A DNA stretch of 35,998 nucleotides from Thermoplasmata archaeon (GCA_021821785.1 JAKACD010000011.1:1-35998); one strand, 5' to 3'; shown: positions 1 through 7,666, counted from the stretch's first letter. Translations and numbers: made by a program. Notes: generated from the sequence alone by a model not told the origin.

Positions 1-240
1 CACCGAGACGATCACGTCCACGGCGACCCGGCGCTTCACCGCCATCTCGAACGGATGCGTCCAGCGGCAGCGCTGGCATCGGGCGATACCCCGGGTCGGG
101 GCGTTCGTGCCCTCCCGGCCGGCGACCAGTTTCAGGATTCGGTGCGGCGTCTCCGTCCCGCACGCCTCGCAGTAGAGCGTTCCGGAGCCGACCTGCACCC
201 CGGGAGGGCGCGCGGGCGCGGGAGGTTCCTGCGGAGTCAT
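1..240 (-). CDS. HVO_0476-type archaeal zinc-finger protein (C-terminal part outside window)
   Basis: The reading frame starts at the ATG at 240 and runs off the left edge with 80 residues visible. Two CxxC knuckles (C24/C27 in LYCEACGTET and C55/C58 in RCQRCRW) fit a zinc ribbon followed by a basic, beta-rich segment (FEMAVKRRVAVDVIV). This layout resembles the archaeal HVO_0476/COG1326 family, whose role is unknown and possibly nucleic-acid related. The first 20 residues are proline-rich and probably disordered. A TATA-like element about 27 nt upstream suggests a leaderless transcript. The family assignment rests on pattern only, because the rest of the protein is missing. Confidence 0.65.
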   Translation of the reverse strand, partial: MTPQEPPAPARPPGVQVGSGTLYCEACGTETPHRILKLVAGREGTNAPTRGIARCQRCRWTHPFEMAVKRRVAVDVIVSV

Positions 241-262
241 CGCGGCGGCAGACCCACCAAGA

Positions 263-271
263 CGTTTAGCC
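263..271 (-). promoter_or_regulatory. TATA-like promoter of the zinc-finger gene
   Basis: The minus strand reads GGCTAAACG about 27 nt before the ATG at 240. This is the archaeal TATA spacing expected if transcription starts at or next to the start codon. There is no Shine-Dalgarno sequence between the box and the ATG. The rest of 241-451 shows no gene. Confidence 0.4.
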
Positions 272-451
272 TCTCTTGGCCGCGGCGAGGTGGGACCTTC
301 TCCACGGCGACCGGCGGCGGGAGTCCCGGAAGGACTTCGGAGCGGGGTCGGCTCCCGCTGCGGCACGGTCCGATCGGAGTACTGCGCACGGTGGCGGAGA
401 GGCCGGGCCACCGAACTGGCGCCCGGGCCGGACGCGGGGCACCTGAGAGCG

Positions 452-1438
452 CTACGCGATCTCTTCGTACAGAGCGCGGAGCTTCTCCCCGACGGCCGAG
501 GAGCTGACCTTGGCGAGGACCTCGGGGCTGGGCGGCGCTCCCGGGGCCGAGTGGGCCTCACCGAACGCCGAGATTAGGCTGCGGAGCTCCTTCGACGTGT
601 ACCAGAACACGTTGGCGGCCTGCTTCCCGTACAACTCGACATAGGGCTCAATCGAGGGGAGGACCAGCTTCACTCCCCGGACGTACGCCTCCATGGCGGG
701 CGTGTGGAACCCCTCGTAGGTAGAGGTCGAGACGAGGATCGGGACCGATCGGTACAGCTCGTCTTTCTGCGCTTCCGAAAGTTGCGGCAGGGCGACCACA
801 TTGGTCGTTCGCGCGCGGGTGGCCTCGACGGCCCGCGCGAGGGCATCCCGACCGGGACTGGGCGAGCCTCGCATCGCGAATCGAAGCGCGGGAAACGCCG
901 CCGCGAGAGAGAGGTAGAGTTCCGGGTCTTTGTTCGGAGCGATCCGACCGATCCATAGGGCCGCGTAGCTCGGCTCCGCGGACCGGTTCCAGGGCGGGAT
1001 CTCGTGAGGGAGCGCGATCGTGCGAAACTTCTCTTCGTAGTGGGGGAACAGCCGGGTGCACTCCCGTCGCATCCAGTCGGTGGTCACCACCACCCGCCGC
1101 GCGCGACGGACCGTGAGGCGGGTCTGCCAGACGAAGAAACGGTCGGCGAGGCGATGGTCTTGGAATGGATAGATGTCGTGTACCGTCGCCACGTCCACGC
1201 CGCGCCGGGCCGCGATGGAGGTCTGGTGAACTAGATCGGGGACCCCGTAGCCGCGAAATATCTGCTGAAGGCCCGGTCCAATGAGCCCGCCGACCCTCGA
1301 GCCATAGTGAGAAACGAGCGGCAGGGGATACGCGTCCACCCCCGCGCCCCGCGCCGCGTCCAGCATCGCCTTCGTGACGAGGTACGTGCTGAGGGTTTGG
1401 GGATGGTTCCAGGCCTCGGAGGCGATGGCGACTTTCGT
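452..1438 (-). CDS. GT-B glycosyltransferase (GT4-like), apparent ACG start
   Basis: Predicted cytoplasmic nucleotide-sugar glycosyltransferase of 328 aa. The C-terminal Rossmann half has the GT4-type EX7E signature (YEGFHTPAMEA, about residues 241-251). The N-terminal half has TVHDIYPF, as in its paralog at 1739-2743. The first ATG in frame is at 1366, but similarity to the paralog continues upstream through KVAIASEAW. In that extension the only start-like codon is ACG at 1438-1436, which lies about 8 nt after a strong GGAGGTGA. No ATG, GTG or TTG occurs between it and the in-frame stop upstream. Either ACG initiates translation, or an ATG has mutated and the protein begins at 1366 without its first beta-strand. 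It is last in a minus-strand gene series, and the sugar donor and acceptor cannot be told. Confidence 0.75.
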   Translation of the reverse strand, partial: TKVAIASEAWNHPQTLSTYLVTKAMLDAARGAGVDAYPLPLVSHYGSRVGGLIGPGLQQIFRGYGVPDLVHQTSIAARRGVDVATVHDIYPFQDHRLADRFFVWQTRLTVRRARRVVVTTDWMRRECTRLFPHYEEKFRTIALPHEIPPWNRSAEPSYAALWIGRIAPNKDPELYLSLAAAFPALRFAMRGSPSPGRDALARAVEATRARTTNVVALPQLSEAQKDELYRSVPILVSTSTYEGFHTPAMEAYVRGVKLVLPSIEPYVELYGKQAANVFWYTSKELRSLISAFGEAHSAPGAPPSPEVLAKVSSSAVGEKLRALYEEIA

Positions 1439-1445
1439 ACCCGAT

Positions 1446-1742
1446 TCACCTCCCTCGGAGCGGCTCGTCGACCTTAGCGGCCGGGTCGCTCACCGACTCG
1501 CCTCCGTGGATTCGAAAGCGCGGTCGGCCCTTTCGCACGGGGTGCTGAGACCCGAGGGAGGGTCGATCGACTTTTCCCCCGCGCCCGCCGTTCTCTCCAC
1601 TCGTTCTGGCTACGGCCGGACCTTCGCCCGCCCGCGGTCCCGGCCGACGGAGCCTTCGTTTGGCCACCCCTGGCGAGGGCCGCCGTCGTTCGGTCATGGA
1701 TGGCACGGCCCCGTACTCCGTTGCCGACTCCGGTTCGTTCAT
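1446..1742 (-). CDS. Possible 98-aa hypothetical ORF linking two glycosyltransferases
   Basis: The ATG at 1742 overlaps the TGA of the upstream glycosyltransferase (ATGA). The ORF ends at a TGA at 1446-1448 that lies inside the Shine-Dalgarno sequence of the downstream glycosyltransferase. This arrangement suits translational coupling. The predicted product is rich in Arg, Pro and Gly, and I recognise no domain, signal peptide or membrane segment. It may therefore be chance open frame in a 300-bp spacer between the two glycosyltransferase genes. I list it only because its two ends fit the operon so neatly. Confidence 0.25.
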   Translation of the reverse strand: MNEPESATEYGAVPSMTERRRPSPGVAKRRLRRPGPRAGEGPAVARTSGENGGRGGKVDRPSLGSQHPVRKGRPRFRIHGGESVSDPAAKVDEPLRGR

Positions 1743-2743
1743 GCGGCGGCCTCCTCGTAGAGTGCCTTGAGCTGCCGCCCGACGGTGGCGTGCGAGACGC
1801 GTTCGACGATCGCCTCGCTCGGACTACGGGTCTCTGTCTCGCTCGCGTGCCGAAACGCATCCGCCAAGGAGAGAACGTTCTCCGGCTCGTACCAGAACAC
1901 GTTCGGTGACGGACCCCGGCCGGAGTAGATCTCAATATAGGGCTGGATGAAGGGGAGAACGACCTTCATCCCCCGAATATACCCTTCCATGATGGGGGCG
2001 TGGAATCCCTCGTAGCGCGAGGTCGCGACGATGATGGGGACGGACCGGTAGAGCCGGTCGCGCTCCTCCTCGGGCAGCAGGGGCAAGAAAGTGACGTTCG
2101 GCGGCGCCCTCGCCCAGAGGGCCTCGGCGAACGATTCCCACCCCGGCGCTGCCGAGCCCCGCAGGGCGAACCGCTGCCCGGGAAACGCGGCCGCCAGACG
2201 GAGATAGAGATCCGGATCCTTGTGCGGCGCGAGCCGGGAGACCCAGAGCGCGTCGTAGGGGGCCGGAGTCTGACGGTGCAGGGGTGGCGTCTCGAACGGG
2301 TAGGGGATTACGCGAAGCTTCTCGCGGACCCCGGGAAGAATCTTGCGGATCTCGTCGCCCATCCAGACGGTCGTCACCATCACGCGCTTCGCAAGTCGCA
2401 TCGAGAGGATAGACTCGATGCGGAAGAAGCGGTCCGCGAGACGCTGACTGCGGAAAGGGATGATGTCATGGATGGTGACGATGTCGACGCCGGGCGAGGC
2501 GAAGGGGGTTGCCTGGTGGACGACGTCCGGGGTGTCGTACCGGGCGACGAGTTGGTAGGCGAGCGGGCCCACGAGTCCGCCAAACCGCCGCCCGTGGAAC
2601 ATGCGGCGCGGGAGCGGGTACGCCTCCACCCCCGCCGAGCGCGCGGCCGCCAACATGGCCTCGGTGTAGATGTGGGTCCCGACGTACCGATACCTCGGGA
2701 CGTTCCACCCCTCGGACGCGATGGCAACTCTGGGACCGCTCAT
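1739..2743 (-). CDS. GT-B glycosyltransferase (GT4-like), paralog of the downstream gene
   Basis: Predicted 334-aa glycosyltransferase, probably acting on a lipid- or protein-linked glycan at the cytoplasmic membrane face. The N-terminus (RVAIASEGWN), the IHDIIPF segment, the AALW/DALW..R(I/L)AP.KDP linker strand and the EX7E motif YEGFHAPIMEG (around residue 250) all recur in the gene at 452-1438, so the two are clear tandem paralogs. The frame stays open further upstream to 2953. The ATG at 2743 is preferred because it follows GAGGAGGG and because the paralog starts at the same place. This ATG overlaps the stop of the ORF at 2740-3270 by 4 nt, which implies coupled translation. Confidence 0.82.
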   Translation of the reverse strand: MSGPRVAIASEGWNVPRYRYVGTHIYTEAMLAAARSAGVEAYPLPRRMFHGRRFGGLVGPLAYQLVARYDTPDVVHQATPFASPGVDIVTIHDIIPFRSQRLADRFFRIESILSMRLAKRVMVTTVWMGDEIRKILPGVREKLRVIPYPFETPPLHRQTPAPYDALWVSRLAPHKDPDLYLRLAAAFPGQRFALRGSAAPGWESFAEALWARAPPNVTFLPLLPEEERDRLYRSVPIIVATSRYEGFHAPIMEGYIRGMKVVLPFIQPYIEIYSGRGPSPNVFWYEPENVLSLADAFRHASETETRSPSEAIVERVSHATVGRQLKALYEEAAA

Positions 2744-3270
2744 GCCCTCCTCAAGACGAGGTCGATGAGTGGGGGTATCCCACGACGGCGTCGCGGACGG
2801 GGTCCGTCCAAGGAGGGCGGGGGCGCCTTCCGGTGGTAGTCGACGCCATCGGCGCGCTCGCGCTGCACCGAGGCGCGCGCCCGCCGCTTCCGCGGATAAT
2901 GGGAGTTGGGATCGAATGCCCGGCGGTTGTCGAGCGCAGGGCGGGCGAAGCATCGGCGAGGTGTGAGGATCTCTCCGCCCGCGTGCCTCGGATCCGCGTG
3001 GGGAGGGTCGAACGCAAACGTCCGGCGCGGGCTCAGGACACGCGCCGCCTCGTCCGAGTTCTCGAAGAGGGGTTCCCGTCCTTGTCTACCGGAGGGAAAG
3101 GGTTCGATTTGCGGGTGAGAGACGTCGCGGCGGAACGAGCCGTCCGGGAACGGGCGCGCGACGTCGGGGGCGTCGTGAACCACCTCGACCACCGGGAGTG
3201 CGAAAGCATCCATCCTGAGCGTGGCCACCGTGTCGTTTTCGCGCCCGCCTCCCACGTTGCGAACGTCCAT
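2740..3270 (-). CDS. Degenerate class I SAM methyltransferase-like protein
   Basis: This 176-aa ORF follows the order of a small SAM-dependent methyltransferase: a glycine-rich motif I near the start (NVGGGR), a VVHDAPDVARPFPDGSF stretch, an ARVLSPRRTF block where such proteins normally have RVLKPGGTF, then PHADPRHA, TPRRCF and FDPNSHYP. Many normally conserved residues are replaced by Arg or Pro: IEH is IEP, PGG is PRR, and DYF is lost. The last 50 residues look unrelated to the family. The frame is unbroken and its TGA overlaps the next gene's ATG, so it may be expressed, but catalytic competence is doubtful. It could be a decaying gene kept open as a translational leader. Confidence 0.45.
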   Translation of the reverse strand: MDVRNVGGGRENDTVATLRMDAFALPVVEVVHDAPDVARPFPDGSFRRDVSHPQIEPFPSGRQGREPLFENSDEAARVLSPRRTFAFDPPHADPRHAGGEILTPRRCFARPALDNRRAFDPNSHYPRKRRARASVQRERADGVDYHRKAPPPSLDGPRPRRRRGIPPLIDLVLRRA

Positions 3271-3811
3271 GCCGAGTTGCCTACCCGCTCACCAAGCCGG
3301 CCGCCGTGGGGCGAGAGAGTTCGATGAACTGGGCCGCGATGCGCGGTCAAGGCGACCCGTGCTCCGCCGGCCGACGGGACACCCTCCCACTGCCCGACTC
3401 AGTCTGTCGTCTGTGGCAGGCCCCTGAACGCACTCGTTCATCCCTTTTATGAGCCCGCTCGAGCAGTTTAGGGTTATCGCCCCTCCGATAGTCGGACAAC
3501 TCTCGCTCGAGCCTGACGGGGGGAATGGTAGGTGATCCGGCCCGGGGCGCGCAAAGCGGGTAGGCGAGCCGACCAGCCTCGCGCCGCGGGAGAACGCGGA
3601 TGGGACGGTGTCGGTCAGCTCGCGCTCCACCGAGCTGTGGCCGGACCCTCTCGTGAACCGGTGGTTCCCTGAGGGCGGCCCCCTCGACGTTCGCTCGGGT
3701 GGAAGACGAACTCAATCGGCCGGTTCCCCCGGGGGAGGCACGCAGGGTCGCATGTCTCCTGGGCCGATTATTGAGTACGCGGGCGCCTGGGGGGTGCCGG
3801 CGGGGCCATCC
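3271..3811. other. 541-bp stretch with no convincing gene
   Basis: This spacer lies between the epimerase stop and the methyltransferase-like ORF. Open frames on both strands here are Arg/Pro/Ser-rich and carry no recognisable motif. The most AT-rich part (about 3430-3485) contains a minus-strand CATAAAAG at 3445-3452, which could be the TATA box for the methyltransferase/glycosyltransferase operon with a leader of about 150 nt. No tRNA or long repeat was seen. Confidence 0.4.
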
Positions 3812-4774
3812 TCACGCGTTGCCATCGCGGGCAAGCGCATCGCGCAAGAAGCCTTCCACTCCGTGCTCGCAGTGGACGTCGAGGTCGATCTCGGTCCGTT
3901 TCCGGGACACTTGAAATTTCGGGTCGATCAGCTCGATGCCGCCCCTGGGATTCGGCACCACCTCGATCTCCAGCGGAGCCGCCGTCGCGTGGCGCTCGCC
4001 CCAGAGACGCCGGACCTCTTCGGCGAGCTCGGCGACCGAGAAGTTCTCCCCGCTCGCCACGTTGAACGTCCGGGTTTCGGGGTGGTTCACACGCGATGCG
4101 AGCCAACCCACGACCGCCGTCCAGTGGGCGACGACGTCCTCGAAGTGGATGAAGTCGCGTCGTTGGGTACCGGGGGCATTCACCCTGAGCCGGCCGGCGC
4201 GGGCTTGTTCGAGAAAGAGGGTCAGGACGTTTCCTTTCGAGACCGTTCGGTCGCCGACCGAGTAGGACCCATACACGTTACTCATCCGGAGCACGGCGGT
4301 CGGCATGACCCCCTCCGCTCCCGGTCCCCGAACCACCTGCTCGGCCTCGGCCTTCTGGCGGGCGTACTCGTGCGTCGGCCGGGCGGGGGTCTCTTCTGTC
4401 ACCGGAAGGCGATCGGGAGATCCCACGACCGCCAGACTGCTCGCGAACGCGATCGGGATCCGCCGTTCGCGGCACATCGCCACCAAGCGCCGCGTGCCCT
4501 CAACGTTCACGCGGTACGAGGCGGGTGGGTCTTTCGCGCACGCCATGACGCCCGAGACCGCCCCCAAATGCAGGATCACGTCGGCGTCGGCCAGGTGCCG
4601 CAACCCCCGATCGCTCTCGCACGGGGCCACGAGCGCGGGCCACTCGGGATGGGCGACCCAGACCGGGCCCGTCCGATCGTCGACGACGAGCGGGGTATGC
4701 CCCGCGGCCGCAAGCGCCGGAAGCAGTCCGCCCCCGATGAACCCCGTACCGCCGGTAACCCCAACCCGGACCAT
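3812..4774 (-). CDS. NAD-dependent epimerase/dehydratase (UDP-sugar epimerase-like)
   Basis: Extended short-chain dehydrogenase of 320 aa, the usual length for GalE/RmlB-type enzymes. It has the N-terminal nucleotide-binding motif GGTGFIG (residues 8-14), the ASS segment (S112/S113) and the catalytic pair Y137/K141 (YARQK). The RRDFIHFEDVV and FNVASGENFSV segments are typical of sugar-nucleotide epimerases. It probably makes an activated sugar for the neighbouring glycosyltransferases; whether it epimerises or dehydrates cannot be decided. The ATG at 4774 follows a TATA-like GCTTTAACG by about 27 nt, so it probably has its own leaderless promoter although the GT2 gene is only 47 nt upstream. 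Confidence 0.85.
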   Translation of the reverse strand: MVRVGVTGGTGFIGGGLLPALAAAGHTPLVVDDRTGPVWVAHPEWPALVAPCESDRGLRHLADADVILHLGAVSGVMACAKDPPASYRVNVEGTRRLVAMCRERRIPIAFASSLAVVGSPDRLPVTEETPARPTHEYARQKAEAEQVVRGPGAEGVMPTAVLRMSNVYGSYSVGDRTVSKGNVLTLFLEQARAGRLRVNAPGTQRRDFIHFEDVVAHWTAVVGWLASRVNHPETRTFNVASGENFSVAELAEEVRRLWGERHATAAPLEIEVVPNPRGGIELIDPKFQVSRKRTEIDLDVHCEHGVEGFLRDALARDGNA

Positions 4775-4797
4775 GCCGTGCGTCGGAGGCCGCGGAC

Positions 4798-4806
4798 GTT
4801 AAAGCG
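4798..4806 (-). promoter_or_regulatory. TATA-like promoter of the epimerase gene
   Basis: The minus strand reads GCTTTAACG about 27 nt before the ATG at 4774, inside the 47-nt gap behind the GT2 gene. The spacing fits leaderless initiation. Confidence 0.45.
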
Positions 4807-4821
4807 TGTCGCCCCGAGAGG

Positions 4822-5820
4822 TCACGGGCCGGTACCGATCGTCCCGAGCCGCCAGCGCTTTTGGCTCCGCTGGAAGAGAAGGCGCCGAGCTAGGGCCGGC
4901 GAGATCAGAGCCACGAGCGCGCTCAGGCCGGCGCCCCGGTCCCGTCGGCCGGGTCCCTCGCGCAACTCGCGGATGGCCGAACGCCGAGGGTGCGTGCCGT
5001 TCTCAAGATCGGCAAAGAATTGGAAGGCCGCGCCCCGCTCGGAGAAGTGGCGCGCGATCGGGCTCGCGGGACCCTCTTTCTCGGCGGCGACGCGCGCGAG
5101 CTCGGTGCACGCCCGAGCAAACCGCGCCGACGCGGTGCCATGACGCTCCCGAAACTCCGCCGGGCTCCTTACTCGGGCGTGCGACATGTTGAGGTCGTGG
5201 AGACGAAGCCGCGTCAGGCGCGCGGGGTCCATCGCGATGCCTCCCCGGTCGAGGAGCGCCGCCGTGATCCAGACCCGGTCTGCGGCCCAGCCCGCCGACC
5301 GGAGGAGGGGGGTCCAGCGGAGCGCCCAGGAGCGACGGACAACGGTGGAAGAGTTGTTTCCCGGCCAGATCCGGTCGAAGAGATCGTCGATCTTCGCCGG
5401 ATCCCAACCCAGGAAGGCCGCGGGCTCGCGCGTCCGAAACTCGGGATGACGGGCATCGACCGGCCGACCCTCGACGTCCACGGCCGTCTGTCCGTGGCAA
5501 TAGTACACGAGGTTCGGGTCATCGCCGAACCGGGTACGGACCCGATCAAGCTTTTCCGGGACCCACATGTCGTCGTCGTCTAGGAACGCGATCAGGTCGC
5601 CTCGGGCCCCTTCGACCCCGACCGCGTGCTTGTTCCCGGTCTCGCGCTCCGGGCACGGGAGATCCCGGTACCGACCTTCGACCCCGGGGATCGGCTCGGA
5701 GAAGTTCCGGACCACCAGCACCTCGTCCGCGCCGGCGGTCAGCGCCGAGGTCACGGCTTCCGGCAGAAACGCCGCGCGGTCTTGGGAAGTAATCACCGCG
5801 GTGACGGTCGGCCGGCTCAC
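4822..5820 (-). CDS. Family 2 glycosyltransferase
   Basis: Predicted 332-aa GT-A fold enzyme. The N-terminus (TVTAVITSQDRAAFLPEAV) is the standard GT2 opening, and GDLIAFLDDDD with an acidic run at residues 81-84 supplies the metal/nucleotide-binding aspartates, followed by MWVPEKL. The segment WPGNNSSTVVRRS fits the acceptor side. No transmembrane helix is obvious. The C-terminal 60 residues are basic and could lie on the membrane. The start is a GTG at 5820, 81 nt downstream of the tRNA-Pro 3' end. The donor sugar cannot be told. It probably belongs with the epimerase and the two GT-B genes in one glycan pathway. Confidence 0.82.
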   Translation of the reverse strand: MSRPTVTAVITSQDRAAFLPEAVTSALTAGADEVLVVRNFSEPIPGVEGRYRDLPCPERETGNKHAVGVEGARGDLIAFLDDDDMWVPEKLDRVRTRFGDDPNLVYYCHGQTAVDVEGRPVDARHPEFRTREPAAFLGWDPAKIDDLFDRIWPGNNSSTVVRRSWALRWTPLLRSAGWAADRVWITAALLDRGGIAMDPARLTRLRLHDLNMSHARVRSPAEFRERHGTASARFARACTELARVAAEKEGPASPIARHFSERGAAFQFFADLENGTHPRRSAIRELREGPGRRDRGAGLSALVALISPALARRLLFQRSQKRWRLGTIGTGP

Positions 5821-5901
5821 GAGGTGTCCCCCTCGGGTACGATCCCGCTGACGGACTCTTTCCGGCGGAGGGCGGGTCGCTGCGTTCGCCGGGTCGCGGA
5901 A

Positions 5902-6010
5902 TGGGGCTGCCCGAATTTGAATCGGGGTCCCGGGCTCCCAAAGCCCGAAGGATGGACCAGTAGAGCGGACGGAGGCGCGTTCCTCGCGCCCGTAGCTACC
6001 CCACAGCCCC
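5902..6010 (-). tRNA. tRNA-Pro(TGG) with an insertion in the D-loop
   Basis: All arms can be drawn: a perfect 7-bp acceptor stem (GGGGCTG/CAGCCCC), the anticodon stem CGGGC/GCCCG with loop TTTGGGA (anticodon TGG at 5940-5938), the T-stem CCCGA/TCGGG with loop TTCAAAT, a 4-nt variable region and discriminator A. No CCA is encoded. The D-arm starts GGGTAG and resumes at GGTCCA, but 37 nt lie between them where 1-3 are normal. Removing about 35 nt gives a 74-nt tRNA with D-loop AGCTGGTCCA. The insert is probably a noncanonical intron. Confidence 0.85.
5958..5994 (-). other. D-loop insertion or intron of tRNA-Pro
   Basis: These are the 37 nt between the D-loop A14-G15 and G18-G19. They contain a strong hairpin (GGCGCG, loop AGGAA, CGCGCC) flanked by ACGG/CCGT. 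A short CTA repeat at both ends leaves the exact splice points ambiguous; a 35-nt intron leaving CT in the loop fits best. Only a relaxed bulge-helix-bulge with wobble pairs (GGGT/GCTC, bulges AGC and TAC) could be drawn. An unspliced, expanded D-loop is the alternative. Confidence 0.6.
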
Positions 6011-6024
6011 GCATGCCGTCCCGA

Positions 6025-6453
6025 CTAGACGGCCTCGACCTGCTTCAACGTTCGGCCGATGCGGCACTCCGCTGGGCCGTCCTGGACCGCCGTGACCCGG
6101 AACCGTTGTTTCACCGGGAGCGACGGGCCGGCGCACGCCCACCAGTTCGGGCAGTCGAGACGGCGGCACTGGTAGCGGCCGACTTCCACCGAGCTCCCCA
6201 CGATCGCACTCTGGGCTTCGACCAGCAGGGACCGCGGGACCGGCCGGACCTCGACCACGTTCGCTTCGGTCTCCTGGAGGGCGCACGGGTGCGATACCGG
6301 CCGGACCTTCGTCACCGCGTAGCGGCGACCGGGGTCGAGGGTCAGGCAGGCGTGGCGGTACGGGCACGTCCGACAGACGGCCCCGCCCCCCTGGTAAACG
6401 AACTCGTAGCCTTCGTGCGCCTCGGACTTCGCCAGCAACGTGATCTCGGCCAT
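6025..6453 (-). CDS. UPF0179 family protein
   Basis: Archaeal protein of 142 aa and unknown function. The order of motifs matches the UPF0179 family: an N-terminal ITLLAKSEAHEGYEFVY strand, CRTCPYRHAC, EPGRRY-like DPGRRYAVTKVR, HPCALQE, then CRRLDCPNWWAC and a final Cys. Eight cysteines are visible (C27, C30, C36, C57, C96, C101, C107, C130), so metal or Fe-S binding is plausible but unproven. The ATG at 6453 lies 15 nt after the egsA stop, so the two are probably co-transcribed. The tRNA-Pro gene begins 14 nt beyond its stop on the same strand. Confidence 0.85.
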   Translation of the reverse strand: MAEITLLAKSEAHEGYEFVYQGGGAVCRTCPYRHACLTLDPGRRYAVTKVRPVSHPCALQETEANVVEVRPVPRSLLVEAQSAIVGSSVEVGRYQCRRLDCPNWWACAGPSLPVKQRFRVTAVQDGPAECRIGRTLKQVEAV

Positions 6454-6468
6454 GATTCAGGATCCTAC

Positions 6469-7578
6469 CTACTCCACCACCCCGGTGACGCGGGCGAGAC
6501 GTTCGGCGGCATCGCGGGTGAGTCCGTTGTCGCCGAGGATCGTGTAGCGCTCGGGGCGGATCGAGTGGGCCATCACGAGGGCCCGGGTGACCTCGTCCTT
6601 CGAGACCCCGAGCTCGCGGGCCGTGGTCGGCGCCCCGATCGCGAGCAGGGTGTTCTTGAGCCGCTTCCAGTCGCCGCCATGAAGGTACATCATCATGATC
6701 GCGCCGACGCCGCACTGCTCACCGTGCAGGCTCGGACGCTCGGATACACGATCGAGCGCGTGGCTGAACAGGTGCTCGCTGCCGGAGCAGGGGCGGGAGG
6801 AGCCGGCCACGCTCATCGCGATCCCCGCGACGAGGATCGGCCGGATCGCGATCCACACCGATTCCTCGAGGTTCGGCTTGATCAGGTCCGCGTGGTCGAT
6901 GATCTCCTGGGCGGCGTACTCGCTGAGGGCCGCCGCGGTGCTCGAGTACTCCTCGTTCCGCAGGCGGACCGCGAGCCGCCAGTCGAGGACGGCCGTGGTG
7001 TTGGAGATGACGTCCGCGCAGCCCGAGGCGAGCAGGCGGAACGGGGCCTGGACGATCAGCTCCGTGTCCGCGATGACCCCGATCGGGACCGCTGCCTCGG
7101 TGCTCGTGATCGTATCGACCCCGTGCAGCGAGGCCCGCGGCGAGGAGATGCCGTCGTGCGCCGCGGAGGTCGGGAGGCTCACGAACGGGATCCGCCGGCG
7201 GGCGGCGACGACCTTCGTGATGTCGATCTTGCTCCCGCCGCCGACGCCGACGAGGAAGCGGGCGCCGCTCTCGCGCACGGCCGCCTCGACACGGGCGACC
7301 TCGGCTTCCGTCGCCTCCCGCGCGAGGACGGTCGTCGTGTCGAACCCACCGTCGTTCAGGATCTGGGTCGCTCGGTGCCCCGCGAGCTCCCCGGTCTTCG
7401 GTCCGGTGATGACCGCTCCCTGCCGCGGGAAGTCGAAGTCGCGGCAGGTGCTCGCGAGATCGGCGAGCACCCCGTGGCCGACGAGGACCACGCGGGGGAA
7501 GACCATCCCCTTCGCCTTACCGAACGCGGCATCGAGCCCGGGCACCGGCCCGGCGGAGAGGGGAGGCTCATCGACCAT
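6469..7578 (-). CDS. egsA: Glycerol-1-phosphate dehydrogenase [NAD(P)+]
   Basis: Reduces dihydroxyacetone phosphate to sn-glycerol-1-phosphate, the stereospecific backbone of archaeal membrane lipids, in the cytoplasm. The dinucleotide-binding GVGGGSKIDITK is at residues 111-122. The zinc ligands expected for this iron-alcohol-dehydrogenase-like fold are visible at D142 (AAHDGISS), H269 (GSEHLFSHALD) and H285 (LHGEQCGVG). At 369 aa it is slightly longer than usual. The first 24 residues may not be translated, because homologs normally begin near MVFPRVVLVGHG (M25). I keep the ATG at 7578 because a TATA-like GGCTAATGAG lies about 34 nt upstream. This enzyme is diagnostic of Archaea. Confidence 0.93.
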   Translation of the reverse strand: MVDEPPLSAGPVPGLDAAFGKAKGMVFPRVVLVGHGVLADLASTCRDFDFPRQGAVITGPKTGELAGHRATQILNDGGFDTTTVLAREATEAEVARVEAAVRESGARFLVGVGGGSKIDITKVVAARRRIPFVSLPTSAAHDGISSPRASLHGVDTITSTEAAVPIGVIADTELIVQAPFRLLASGCADVISNTTAVLDWRLAVRLRNEEYSSTAAALSEYAAQEIIDHADLIKPNLEESVWIAIRPILVAGIAMSVAGSSRPCSGSEHLFSHALDRVSERPSLHGEQCGVGAIMMMYLHGGDWKRLKNTLLAIGAPTTARELGVSKDEVTRALVMAHSIRPERYTILGDNGLTRDAAERLARVTGVVE

Positions 7579-7666
7579 GGCCCGAGGGGCCGAACGATGG
7601 CCGCTCCCTCATTAGCCTTCCGTCCCGAGCCGTCAGGACGTCGGGGAGCGTCCGGGCACGGTCGGA

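Noticed and set aside
2906-2990. Possible tRNA suggested by a plus-strand translation resembling tRNA-derived peptides
   Set aside because: No acceptor stem, T-loop or anticodon arm could be drawn here, and the minus strand carries the methyltransferase-like frame.
3608-5143. Long plus-strand ORF of 511 codons
   Set aside because: It is antisense to the epimerase and GT2 genes, has Arg/Pro/Gly-rich random composition and no domain. In such GC-rich DNA long antisense frames are expected.
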